A stretch of 64,000 nt of DNA from Ambrosia x helenae (lineage: Eukaryota > Streptophyta > Magnoliopsida > Asterales > Asteraceae), in the NCBI GenBank assembly GCA_030844895.1, contig CM061225.1, forward strand, positions 98,557,188 to 98,621,187, read 5' to 3'. This document shows positions 33,418-44,383 of this stretch, in pieces. Made by a program: the position numbers and the translations under genes. The notes beneath the pieces were generated by a model. It searched no databases, was not told the origin of the DNA, and saw only the letters and a list, made by a program, of their open reading frames with translations. The first letter of the stretch is position 1. Each line of letters begins with the position of its first letter.

Positions 33418-34978
33418 TTATTACACACATAAATTGCAAATTGATAATATGCACATGTAAGCAATCAAGTATCAAGTATAGCATGCGAGTTGTAATGGAG
33501 TTGCCCTAGACAAGGTTAATGACTCTAGGTGTGTCTATAGCAAATAGTTTATATTCCATAACTTCTAGTATCAAATGTTTAATTATGGTAGATAATCGAA
33601 TCCTCATGTATAACTAAGGATTAAGTTTGATGCAACACACAATCAAGTTTCAATAGTTTGGTTATCATGGGTAACTAGCTCATGTTTGAGAAGGTGAAGG
33701 ATATGAATTTAGTTCTTGAGAGGATGATGAAAAATCTTGAAGCAGAATCAAGGTTGTGAGAGATAGTGAATGTGAAGATAGTTGATAAAGAGTTTATTTT
33801 ATAGTAAGGAGATTATGTAGCAGTGTAAATTTTGGGGTTTGGATCAAAGATTATAATCAAGTGTATAAGAAAACATGATTGTGGTATATGCCAAATATTG
33901 TAAAAATTTGAACAAGTTGAAAATGAGTGAGTGTCGATGGAGAATCTAGAGACTAGATATTATTCCTATGGATAAAAAAAAATCTTATTTTCAAAATTGC
34001 TTTTATACATAAAGCAAAAGTTGTTAAATAGTACAAGCTAAGTGGGCTTTGATTAAAATATTACCGTTAGTTGGAGATTTCAAACATGACATTAGGTTTT
34101 GAAGATCAAGGTTCTATTAAGTGATTTTTTTAATAGTTTAAAGCATTATATAGAAAATTGTTTGTTACGTCAATAAATAAACAATTGAATTTAAGTTCGA
34201 GGACATCTTTTGACAAAAAAAAATATGTACTTTGTAAAGTTACTAGGTAATGAAAATACCACAGGATTTAGAAATCTTTAGTTTATGCTAAGGTATGAGG
34301 TTATAGTTTTTAAAAATAAGTAACATGTGGAGAAATGAAATAATATGATTTGGGTAGGGTGTTGAATATTTAAAAAGTGGCTAAGATGGTAAGGTGAAGT
34401 GTGATTGTGAAATCCATAGATGGTTATGAAATGAGATTGATTTAAGCTGTAAAATTTTGAGATTTTAGAGCTTAGTTTAAGGAAAGTGAGTGTAATCATT
34501 TATTCAATAATTAAAACGAATAAACAAAAACGTTGACTTATCAAAACTTCTAGATTCTAATAACATAGTGAAGACATGCTTTAGCCTATAAGTGAACACT
34601 CATCCCGAGAATTCCCAGGTAGGCATCCGGGTCCCTCGTCTGATTGGGATTTATGCGCAATGCCAGTCCTAGACAGAAAACTCAGAATACAGGCGTTCAC
34701 CCTTCCAGATTGCACGTGTTCGTTATTAAAATCTAGAACTTTGACGAGATCTTCAAGGTGGTTCAGGCTAAACCTGAGGATTTGTCCTATTAGTCTAAGA
34801 GTAGATCTTGTGATGGAGAACAATCTTCTAGTAGGGACTAAAGTAGGGATAAGAAGTAGGATGAAAATAGAGAATAGAAACAAGTAGAATTGCAAGTAAA
34901 AGGAGCAACTACTGGTTAAAATCCTATGGTTATAGACTAGATTATTTTTTTTTCTAATAATCTAATTCCTTATAACCA

Positions 34979-34993
34979 TGGCTCTAATACCAA
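34979..34993 (-). other. Primer binding site of element 2
   Basis: The complement of GGCTCTAATACCAA gives TTGGTATTAGAGCC, an initiator-tRNA-type PBS with one change. Confidence 0.85.
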
Positions 34994-34995
34994 TC

Positions 34996-36312
34996 TGTAA
35001 CACCCCAACCGATGGCGGAAACATCGGGATGTCACGTATTGACGATTGTTCAGTAGCTCATGGTAAATAAATACATTTCAATAATTGATTTAAATAAATT
35101 ACATACAATTGTTCTACAAGAATTTACACATCACATGAGAAATAATAAATATGCATCCTCAAGCATTAACTATAGTCTTCAAGCAAAGCTATAACCTAAA
35201 ACATGTTAAGTTTGAAAATATTTTGGGTCAACAAAAGTTGGTGAGATTTACATAGGTTTGAATATTGAATAAAAACTTGTACAATTCGAGTGTCATGGCA
35301 AGTCTAGTCCATATGTGAAAACAATACTACCCGGTAAATCGTGTGCATAATCAAACCTTGTGACTAGAATATTGTGGTCCATCCCATACGCATATGGTTC
35401 ACTCGTTTATGTTGCGATAACAATCACCCACGCTACCTATGTAGGAGGTACACGTATCCGGGTGGGGTTGTCAGTCCAATAGATCTATCATTGTGTATCG
35501 TTGGCTTGTACGGAGTTAATGATTATGCTAGAATAATTGTGCTTACCATAGTAACGTTTAAGACATAACGCAACATAGAATAACACATAGACACTTATGT
35601 TGAATTGCAATTGAAAATGTAACATGTTTCACCCCAAAATAGTGAAAAGGGGCTATGTAAACTCACCTTAGGTGCTTAATGAGTTCGTGAGTTTTCTTGA
35701 GCGTGCAAACACTTAGTAATAATGCCTTGGAAAACTCGGAACTAGCTAGAGGAGATAATGATGGATGAAAACTTTAGTATGTGGGAGATGGGATAATAAT
35801 GTTTTTTTTTTATTGAATGGTATAAAGAGTTGAATGGTAGGCTATTGTATTTATAGTGTAGAAATTGGAGTTGTAATTAGGGACTATTTTGACTAGGCTA
35901 GAATTTAAGAACAACTTTGACTTGACTAGAAGACCATATTTACTAACACTTTGACTTGACTAGGAGACCATATTTACTAACACTTTGACTTGACTTGACT
36001 AAGAGACTACGTTTGACTTTTCAGGTTTGACTAAGGGACCTTGAAAGGGTTTAAGTTTAATTGATTTTAATTAACATCACAAAACACCAAATGGTGTAGT
36101 GGTTTGTGTGGTGTGGTTAAGGTTTAGCCTGCCAGGGACTCGGGTTCGAATCCTGGCACAGGCAAACATTTTTTTAACGTTTTTAAATCAGAATTTTTAA
36201 TACGATCCAATTTAATATTGATTATAAGTCATTATTTAAACAAATTTTTTTTTTTTAACAAAATGGATGGTAAAAATATTATAAACATGAATCGGATGAA
36301 TAAACGATGGAG

Positions 36313-36356
<44 letters not shown>
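34996..36356 (-). repeat. 5' LTR of element 2, main part
   Basis: It is homologous to 31356-32724 up to the (TA)n tract, where Helitron C interrupts it. The last 59 bp continue at 38288-38346. Confidence 0.92.
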
Positions 36357-36357
<1 letters not shown>

Positions 36358-36632
36358 CTTATTAAGGAAGAGTGATGGCCAACATGGTCATATTCATTCT
36401 CGTACAACTTAAGAAGCAACATGTACAACATATTTAAGCAATAAATTTAAGGGCATTATAGGAAGAGTTGTGACAATTAAGACACTTAGAAGGTTATGAT
36501 AGTAATTTTGTGTTTTGTATTTAGTTAAAAACTAAAATCTCATCTCCATAATACCCTCCCACCTTTCACCTTCTAAGAAATCAATGATCAATTGATTAAA
36601 AGTTATTGTTTCAATTTAATTTAATTAACACA

Positions 36633-36976
36633 ATGGAAAATATGGAGAGTATAGAAGAAGATATTTCATGCATTCTTAACACATCTTTTGGACCGACGGT
36701 TCCCATTTCCTCCGGACGCCACCACCAACATCCCTCCTCCGATGATCCTCCAAATGCTTTTCGGTAAACCCGCAATTACGATTCTTTTACAGTTTTATTT
36801 TTCTCTAAATATTTTATTGAATCTCATTCGTTAACATCTTTTTCTCAAGTTGTTTTGCTCTCAACGCAAACCTGGAGATGCAACTGGGTGGGTCAGCCCC
36901 GCAGAGCGACGAGGAAGACGCCATTCAGGTTGCAGTTGAACAAGATGGCTCCACTATTCATTCCAAATTCTGTTAG
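36633..36976 (+). CDS. Two-exon captured gene fragment in Helitron C, unknown function
   Basis: Exon 1 (36633-36763) starts MENMESIEEDISCILNTSFG and ends NAF plus a split R codon at CG|GTAAAC. Exon 2 (36850-36976) follows CTCAAG and continues CFALNANLEMQLGG, then SAPQSDEEDAIQV, to a TAG after SKFC. Joined length is 258 nt, a clean 85-residue frame with an acidic middle. The GT/AG borders and T-rich intron (86 bp) look genuine. I do not recognise the family. Position inside a non-autonomous Helitron points to a captured piece of a host gene, which these elements often carry. Whether it is transcribed cannot be judged. Confidence 0.45.
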
Positions 36977-37647
36977 CTCAATGCTATTGATCTACATAAT
37001 CAATGTTTGAGACATGAGTTGTGTGACATATGTAATTTTCTTAACACAAGTATGTATTCGGTCTCTTTACAATAAAAACAAAAAACATAGATCCATTTTG
37101 GGTTGCAACGTACGTTGTTAAACAAGTATTAGGGAGGAACATTCCTCTATTCTTTGTTGTTTAAGCTATAACCAAATGTTGGAAAGTATTAATTGTACAT
37201 TGTTTGTTTTTTGTATTTTATACATATCTAATGTGTTACATGTCTAATGTGTTTTTTGTATTATATACATATCTAATGTGTTACATGTATTAATTTATTT
37301 TATTTTTCTAATAAAATGTTGTTTATGATAAACTAAATGTTTTATTACACGGACGTTTGAACATCATAGTTTAGCGAAGTTCTTCTCACACATCCCCTTA
37401 ATATACAACACACATGTTCTTTTTATGTTTTTTTTTTCAAAAAACACAAATTTGGTTTCTTTTATTTAAGAAAACACCTGTGGATAATAGATGCTTTACG
37501 GTCCGTTATAACGAAAAAGTTTAGCTGATAACTATGGTTTTGAATAACGGCAACGTCACATCACTGAGTCAAGATGCTTCGGTTTGAAGCAATTTTATAT
37601 CTGAAAGGTTTTTTCAAGATCTTTAGCTTCAAATAATATGGATCACA

Positions 37648-38238
37648 CTAGGGCTCAGCAAATTAACCGCCATAAACCGATAATCTAACCATAACCGACA
37701 TAATCGAACCGATTTTAACTGATAACCAACATAACCAATGGTTATGAAGCTTTGGTTAACCGATATAACCAAACCGAACTTGTAATGTTAACTTTATGTA
37801 ATAGATTTATGTTTTACATTAACTACGTAGAAGTTTTACTATAATAAAATTATGTTATTACCAAAATGATCTTGACGTGATGTTCTTTTTTTGTGACGAA
37901 TTGAAATTATAATCAAAGGTTAAGTATCCTTTTTGTTAATATCTTATTAAAAGGTAACCCACATTGGTGGTATAACTAGAAAGTGTAGTCTTGATTGTCT
38001 TGTACAAAATACCACAAACTAAGTCTAACATTATAGGTTTCGGTTTTTTAAACCCATTGACTTTTATTTTGGTACTTTACCCTAAAGTTAGTTTTAGTTT
38101 ATTTTTTTGGTCAATAACCGAAATAACTATAACTGAATTCATAATCGAGTAACCATAACCGAAGTTTGGTTATGGATATGGTTACGATTTTTTGTAAAAA
38201 CCGAACCAAGCCAACTCGACTCATATACACAGCCCTAG
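37648..38238. repeat. Foldback repeat within Helitron C
   Basis: Ends CTAGGGCTCAGC and ACACAGCCCTAG are inverted. Internal ATAACCGA and GGTTATGG blocks also pair across the element. Confidence 0.6.
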
Positions 38239-38286
38239 ATGACACAAAATAAAAATACCCGCAGCAATGCGCGGGCAATCCTACTA

Positions 38287-38326
<40 letters not shown>

Positions 38327-38351
38327 AAAATTTGTGTGATGTTACAATCAC

Positions 38352-39407
38352 CAGGAACAATAAAATATATCGTATGTTAATGTCTGCTTGGTCATTCTTC
38401 CTATAATGATGGATGGTGGATACTTGATCCTAAAAGTTGGCAAGAGAATGAAAATAATGTTTTGTCCCTTTTAAATTGCGTTCTTCCATCTTTTACACTA
38501 ACAACGATTTTATTACTTTTCAAGTCGGTTTCTTATTATTCTTTTTTTTTTTACTCTTTTAGAAAAAAGATGACAGATCGGTGTGAATGGCAGCTGGTGA
38601 AGCATTTACTCTAATATATGAGGTGGGAAATTTGTAAACGAATTTTGGTTTTTGTAAAAGGTATTACTAACATTTTCGTCAAGGGTGATATTAGTTCCTG
38701 GAAGTTTACTATAAACATGGTTTGAGAATTAAAGTGTTGAATTAAGTGCGGTTCCTTTCCTGCAGAGCGGTGTGGAAATGGTTCGGCCAAAAAAACTATC
38801 AAAAGAATCAGTGAGAAACTTTTCGAGTTAATTTGGAATTTCTTGATGTATTCCTCAATCAGTTTTTGTGTATTTCGTAATAATGATTAGTGTACGTGTT
38901 AGATGTTGTTAATTACAGGTTTTATGTTTTTTTTTATTTTTTATAACTGGGATGATTATGTCCCGGAAACCTCATTGAAAATCAGCAGAGTAGCTTACCA
39001 TTACAACTTCTCATCTGATGATTTAGTTTTACAATTTCTTGATGTATTCCTCTATAAATCAATTTCTCCTCTGATGATTTATCAAAGCCTATGTAGGTTA
39101 GATTTTCTATTTTGTATGATATTTTTTAATCATTCAAGCTTAATGATTTATTTCTATTTGAACAGGAAAATGGATTTCTGGATGAATTCTTTAACTTTAC
39201 ACCAAAGAAAAAGCTTCTATCGAGCGCACATACGTTTTAGGGACGAATGGGGTTTGTTGTAAGTTATAAGAACACTATAAATATTGTGATAATATTTTTG
39301 GTTAAAGGATAGAAACATCGAGTGCGCATTTGGGTTAGGCGATGACTAAAGGCTGCAACATCAACATAAGTCGGTGCGGATTAACATACAAAACTTTAAT
39401 TGCTCAT
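38352..39407 (+). other. 3' segment of Helitron A with exon-like pieces
   Basis: After the LTR element's TSD, Helitron A resumes. TTCCTTTCCTGCAG|AGCGGTGTGG (38766) is a strong acceptor followed by SGVEMVRPKKLSKES. TATTTGAACAG|GAAAATGG (about 39165) leads to ENGFLDEFFNFTPKKKLLSS and a stop. These may be degraded exons of a captured gene. No function is assigned. Confidence 0.4.
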
Positions 39408-39436
39408 CCCGTGTATCACACGGGTAACTAACCTAG

Positions 39437-39512
39437 TTATTATTATAAAACAAAATGCACGTTGATATTATAAAACAAAACGCACGTTGATATTATAAAG
39501 TGCGTTTTTTTA
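39437..39512. repeat. Repeat matching the left flank of Helitron A
   Basis: TATAAAACAAAACGCACGTTGATATTATAAAG occurs here twice in tandem (the first copy with ATGC) and once at 22325-22358, just left of Helitron A. The element seems to have landed between tandem units. Confidence 0.75.
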
Positions 39513-39639
39513 ATAAATTTATATTATGGTTTTTCCATGTGTATGCGTTTATTTCATTATAGTACATGTGTAATCACAAATGCTTTGTTATTCTAAACAA
39601 AAACAGAGCATGATTTACAAAAGATAGATACAGACATGT

Positions 39640-40374
39640 TGTAACAGTACTGATTTCTGGGAGATTAATATGGACCTTTGTATGACAACCTAGGCAAATC
39701 CCACATCGGCCGTGGCCAGGAGAGATCCTTGGTTCATAAGTAATCCAAAGCCTCTTAAATCACCAACGCGTTTTGGGCTTAATGCTAGTGGATGAGAGGA
39801 GAACTCCACAGTTAAGCGTGCTCAGGTGGGAGTAGTATAAGGATGGGTGACCTCCTGGGAAGTCTCCACCGGGGCGACCAAAAACAAATCCGTGAGCTCT
39901 GGATGGGCAACCCATCGGGGCAAAGCGGACAATATTGGTGGTGAGAGGGGCCGGATGTTACAAATGGTATCAGAGCCACTCCTGTGCCGTTTGGGATGGT
40001 GGGGGCAAACCTCATCGAGGACGATGAGTCCCCAAGGGGGGGGGGGGGTGATTGTAACTGTACTGATTTCTGGGAGATTAACTTGGACCTTTGTATGACA
40101 CCCTAGGCAAATCCCACATCGGCCGTGGCCAGGAGAGATCCTTGGTTCATAAGTAATCCAAAGCCTCTTAAATCACCAACGCGTTTTGGGCTTAATGCTA
40201 GTGGATGAGAGGAGAACTCCACAGTTAAACGTGCTCAGGTGGGAGTAGTATCAGGATGGGTGACCTCCTGGGAAGTCTCCACCGGGGCGACCAAAAACAA
40301 ATCCGTGAGCTCTAGATGGGCAACCCATCGGGGCAAAGCGGACAATATTGGTGGTGAGGGGGCCGGATGTTACA
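39640..40374 (+). mobile_element. Cassandra TRIM retrotransposon, complete
   Basis: LTRs 39640-39962 and 40053-40374 start TGTAAC and end GGCCGGATGTTACA. The TSD CATGT is at 39635-39639 and 40375-40379. Each LTR carries a 5S-rRNA-like block (39794-39866: AGAACTCCACAGTTAAGCGT, then GGATGGGTGACCTCCTGGGA), the defining trait of Cassandra. The PBS TGGTATCAGAGCC is at 39965-39977. A G-rich PPT lies at 40035-40050. The 90-bp interior codes for nothing. ORFs across it are antisense to or part of the 5S-like block. Confidence 0.96.
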
Positions 40375-40379
40375 CATGT

Positions 40380-40892
40380 GTAATTACCAATGCTCTGTTT
40401 AACAGAGCATTGTTCCGGAGTCGTCAAATATGTGTTTTAATTTTGCTTATCGTAAAACTAATTAACGAGCATTTTTGATTGAAAAACCGATGATTAATGA
40501 GAATTTTTGGTGATCGAAAAAGCGTCGATTAATGAGACTGAAATTAGGCGGTCTAATAAAATGAGATTAAAATTTAGCATTTGCAATTTGTCTAATTTAC
40601 TGACAGAATTATACATAACCGTCATAAAAGGATGTTTGAATTTAGGTGTTACGATCTTGCGATCACCTAAATTTAAGGGCTAAGAAGCCTTCTTATGCAT
40701 CATCTTTTTTACAATGTAGAATATGTTAGTGAGGATTGGATTGGATATTAAACTGGCTTTTGCCAAGCCCGTTTTGAACTGACCCTCGGCCCAGACGAAA
40801 CCCATTGAGACACGCCTTTAATAAAGTACATTTTTATATAGTTTTTCCTCACCTTTCTACTTATTTAAAAAAATTGTTTTTTTATTATTAAA
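40380..40892. other. Spacer, nothing identified
   Basis: No coding or repeat boundaries were recognised. Confidence 0.5.
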
Positions 40893-41580
40893 CTAGATTA
40901 TACCCCGAGAACGTCCCGGGGTTGAGAAATCTAATATGACATATCAATTTTACATATGAAATAGAATGATATGTCTTACAGTTACATGCAGGAAAGCTTT
41001 GGGTAGCACCTAACCTAAAACAATTAACAATGTATCTCCAATATTAATGCCTAACCTTAAACAATGTATAACTCTAATATTAATACCTAACCTAAAACAA
41101 TGTACAACTTCAATGCTAAACTTGTTGAAAATAGAATTCATATTTACTGATTTGAACATAATTAGTGACTTGCCTATACATGATTAATGAATTACCCGAA
41201 CACTTTGTGTTTTTTTTTCCTGTATGAACGAAACTCCACAAAAAATAGTCGATTTTTTCTCTGTTTTTTATATAGCACTATGGTATTCGTTGGAAAGATA
41301 ATAAAACGCTCGTTAATTTGGTGTAATTTTTTTCTTTAAAAAATCACGTATATAAAAAATATAAACGTTTAAAAATTATGGGAGGAAATATGAGAGAGAA
41401 AATTTTAAATTATTTTTAATTTTTTTTTCCTAAAATAACTCAATTTAATTAAAAAAGGAAACAATTCAAAAACACCAAAAACTCTCCATTATGATACCAC
41501 GTGACACTCTTAAGGAAAGGTTGAGGCCTTCATTGCACGCCACGTCAGCATATACGTTTTCTTTTATATATATAGATAGA
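40893..41580 (-). mobile_element. Mini-Helitron E1
   Basis: The minus-strand 3' end is the hairpin CCCCGGGACGTTCTCGGGG followed by TATAATCTAG and T. The 5' end is TCTATCTATATATATAAAAG after A (41580). It is 688 bp, noncoding, and shares GAAAGCTTTGGGTAGCACC with E2 and E4. Confidence 0.75.
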
Positions 41581-41668
41581 TCTCTGCTTTATATTAGTGT
41601 GATATAGCTATAAAAGTTTAAGTATACAGAACATTGTATGTGAGAAAGATTGAAAGTATATTTAAAAA

Positions 41669-42324
41669 CTAGATTATATCCCGGGAGTGTCCCGGGTTGA
41701 GAAATCTAATTTGAAATAATAATTTTACATCTGAAATAGACTGATGCGTTTTACAGTTACATGCAGGAAAGCTTCGGGTAGCACTTAACCTAAAACAATT
41801 AACAATGTATCTCCAATTTTAGTGCATAACCTTAAACAATGTATAACTCTAATATTAAAACCTAACCTAAAACAATGTACAACTCCAATGCTAACACATG
41901 TTGTAAATAAAATTTATATTTACTGGTTTGAACATAACTAATGACTTACCTATACATGATTAATGAATAACCTGAACACTTTGTGTTTTTTTCCTGTACG
42001 AACAACACCACACAAAAAAATAGTCGTTTTTTTCCTCCGTTTTTTATATAGCACTATGGTACCCGTTGGAAAGATAATAAAACACTCGTTAATTTGGTGT
42101 AATTTTTTTCTTTAAAAAATCTCGTATATAAAAGATATTAACGTTTAAAAGTTATGGGAGGAAACATTAGAGATAAAAATCTAATTTTGTTTTTAAATTT
42201 TAAATTATTATTTTCTTAAAATAAAGCCTTGCCACATGGGATGACACATGGCACACTCAATGAAGAGAATACCCTCTTTGAATGTCATGTCATTAAAATG
42301 GCTTTGGTTTATTATATGTATAGA
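41669..42324 (-). mobile_element. Mini-Helitron E2
   Basis: The 3' hairpin CCCGGGACACTCCCGGG leads to ATATAATCTAG and T. The 5' end is TCTATACATATAATAAACC after A. It is 656 bp and colinear with E1 over most of its length. Confidence 0.78.
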
Positions 42325-42486
42325 TAATTTTTCCATCTAGAAAAAAAAGGTGCTAACTCGACTGAAATGAATCTAATAACCCTAAAATAGGAACATAGTG
42401 GTGTCCGGGGAGAGCTTAGTGACCACAACCCCGAGTAGAAACATAGCCTCCTGGATATGGAGAAAACAATCCAATAACCCTAAAAA

Positions 42487-43187
42487 TCTATCTATAGAAA
42501 ACGTATATGCTGACGTGACGTGTAATGTAGGCCTCAACCTCCCTTTGAGAGTGTCACGTGACATCATAATTGAAAGATTTTAGTGATTTTGAACTATTTT
42601 CTTTTTTAATTAAAAAAAAGATAAAAAAATACACCAAATTAACGAGCGTTTTATTATCTTTCCAACGAGTACCATAGTCCTATATAAAAAACGGAGAAAA
42701 ATCGACTATTTTTTGTGGGGTTTCGTTCATACAGGAAAAAAAACACACAAAGTGTTCATGTTATTCATTAATCGTGTTTTTTCTTTTAAACCAGGTTCTT
42801 ATCTACGATGTTGAAAATCAGCCCAATCGCCATGTTAGCCTCAACCATCTCTTGATTATGTCACGTGGCATAATGAGATGCAATGATTACAACTTCCAAC
42901 TTAAGTGTTTGTTTAGTTGATTAGGTTAGGAATTATAAGAGCCATTAGAATGTGAGAAATTAGAGAGATGTGACGAGTTTTTTAATAGTTGCAGCTTACA
43001 TAAGTGATTCTTTAGATGATTACCGATTAGGTTTTAGATTAGGGAATATGAGTTATTACTGATTAGAATACTATGAACATGCAATGATTGAGAGATTTTG
43101 TGGTTAGTTAATTTGAGCCATTTGCAATAGGTTATCACGTAAAATTAGATTTTTCAACCCCGGGACCCTTCCGGGGTAATCAGCTAG
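42487..43187 (+). mobile_element. Mini-Helitron E3
   Basis: It starts TCTATCTATAGAAAACGTAT after A. It ends with the hairpin CCCCGGGACCCTTCCGGGG and TAATCAGCTAG before T. The left half matches E1. The middle (about 42780-43140) is unrelated, so the copy is chimeric. Confidence 0.68.
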
Positions 43188-43788
43188 TCTATTATATAAC
43201 TGAAATCAATAAATCCTACATGACATTCAAAGAGGGCATCCTTCCATTTAAGTATGCCATATGACATTAATTGATTTTAGGAAAAAAAAAATTTAAAACA
43301 AAATTGGATAATTCTTTATCTTTTTCCTCCCATAATTTTTAAACGTTAATATCTTTTATATACGAGATTTTTTAAAGAAAAAAATTACACCAAATTAACG
43401 AGCGTCTTATTAATTTTTCCAACGAGTACCATACTGCTATATAAAAAACGGAGAAAAAAGCAACTATTTTTTGTGGGGTTTTGTTCATACAAGAAAAAAA
43501 CACAAAGTGTTCGGGTAATTCATTAATCATGTATAGGCAAGTCAATAATTATGTTCAAATCAATAAATATGAATTCTATTTTCAACATGTGTTAGCATTG
43601 GAGCTGTACATTGTTTTAGGTTAAGTATTAATATTAGAGTTTTACATTGTTTAAGGTTAGGCGTTAATATTGGAGATACATTGTTAATTGTTTTAGGTTA
43701 GGTGCTACCTGAAGCTTTCCTGCATGTAACTGTAAAGCGCATTATTCTATTTCATATGTAAACTGATATGTCATAATAGATTTCTCAA
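43188..43788 (+). mobile_element. Mini-Helitron E4, lacking the 3' hairpin
   Basis: It starts TCTATTATATAACTG directly after the CTAG of E3 and is colinear with E2 and E1 to AGATTTCTCAA. The terminal hairpin and CTAG are absent. Confidence 0.65.
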
Positions 43789-43841
43789 TAATAAGGGCAA
43801 AATGGTCATTTGGTAAAACATTGACAGAAAAAACAAACTAA

Positions 43842-44156
43842 GGGGCTGTTTGGTTGATTAAGTGCTGGATCATTAAGAGGTCTGAATGGTTAAGAGGTCT
43901 CTATGGTTAAGTGCTGAATCATTAAGTTGGACCTATTAATGGTTAGTTTTCTTGTTCCACATTGGTATGAGAGTTTCATTAAGGTTCAGCCTAGTTCAGT
44001 GCTTAATGATTCAGTGCTTAATGGTTCAGCAACATCCCAAATCTTAATGATTCAGCCTTAACTATTCCATTAAGAGGCTGAAACAAACGCGCTGAATGCT
44101 GAATCATTCAACACTTAATGATTAAGAGCCTCATTAAGAGACTACCAAACAGCCCC
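43842..44156. mobile_element. Tourist-like MITE, 315 bp, TSD TAA
   Basis: Ends GGGGCTGTTTGGTTGATTAA and GACTACCAAACAGCCCC are inverted. TAA is duplicated at 43839-43841 and 44157-44159. This is the best-preserved copy of the family also found at 6437-7142 and 11155-11378. Confidence 0.9.
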
Positions 44157-44383
44157 TAATTATATTTAGTGAATAAAGACGTAATGTGTTACGACTTTTC
44201 AAATAAAAAACACTTAGTCTAATTTTCAAACTTAAAGAACACAATTCATAAGTTGGAGGGGGCACTCATCATACTACCACTTAAAATCAACAAATCATAA
44301 GTTGCCACCTTATTTCACTCAATTCTATGATTATACCACACCATCACTAAATTCACTCGCACAGCCGTCACATTCATCACTAA

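Larger units (their letters stand above)
36357..38287 (+). mobile_element. Helitron C, inserted in the LTR's TA microsatellite
   Basis: The element starts TCTTATTAAGGAAGAGTGAT after A and ends with the hairpin CCCGCAGCAATGCGCGGG (38258-38275), then CAATCCTACTAG, before T. That is the canonical Helitron A|T insertion with a CTAG terminus. The interrupted LTR resumes exactly after it (TATATA...AAAGAAAATTTGTGTGATG). It holds a spliceable ORF at 36633-36976 and an AACCGATAACC-rich foldback with CTAGGGCT/AGCCCTAG ends (37648-38238). No helicase ORF, so it is non-autonomous. Confidence 0.85.
31356..38346 (-). mobile_element. LTR retrotransposon 2, complete, non-autonomous, interrupted by Helitron C
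   Basis: On the minus strand the 5' LTR is 38346-38288 plus 36356-34996 and the 3' LTR is 32724-31356. LTRs start TGTAACATCACACAAATTTT and end CCATCGGTTGGGGTGTTACA. The TSD ATCAC is at 31351-31355 and 38347-38351. The PBS reads TGGTATTAGAGCC beside 34996, and the PPT AAAAGTAGGGGAGAC beside 32724. The 2.3-kb interior has no gag or pol, only a GRG-coding tandem repeat. The LTRs differ at about ten sites by eye, more than in element 1. Confidence 0.93.
22370..39436 (+). mobile_element. Compound Helitron A, interrupted by two LTR retrotransposons
   Basis: The 5' end TCTACTATAATATATTAATA at 22370 is preceded by A. The 3' end has the perfect hairpin CCCGTGT-ATC-ACACGGG (39408-39424), then AACTAACCTAG ending at 39436, followed by T. 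Near the 5' end GGGACACATGGCAC matches Helitron B. The Helitron's own DNA is 22370-22411, 30345-31355 and 38352-39436, about 2.1 kb. The rest is LTR element 1 (TSD CATGG) and LTR element 2 (TSD ATCAC). No Rep/helicase ORF was found. Exon-like pieces suggest captured host DNA. Confidence 0.72.

Noticed and set aside
38903..39262. 119-codon ORF rich in F, I and Y
   Set aside because: Biased composition and no recognisable domain; the better reading is short exon-like pieces with splice borders in other frames.
39812..40478. ORFs across the Cassandra LTRs (e.g. 39847-40098, 40239-40478)
   Set aside because: They translate the 5S-like block and its surroundings, which is noncoding RNA-like sequence.
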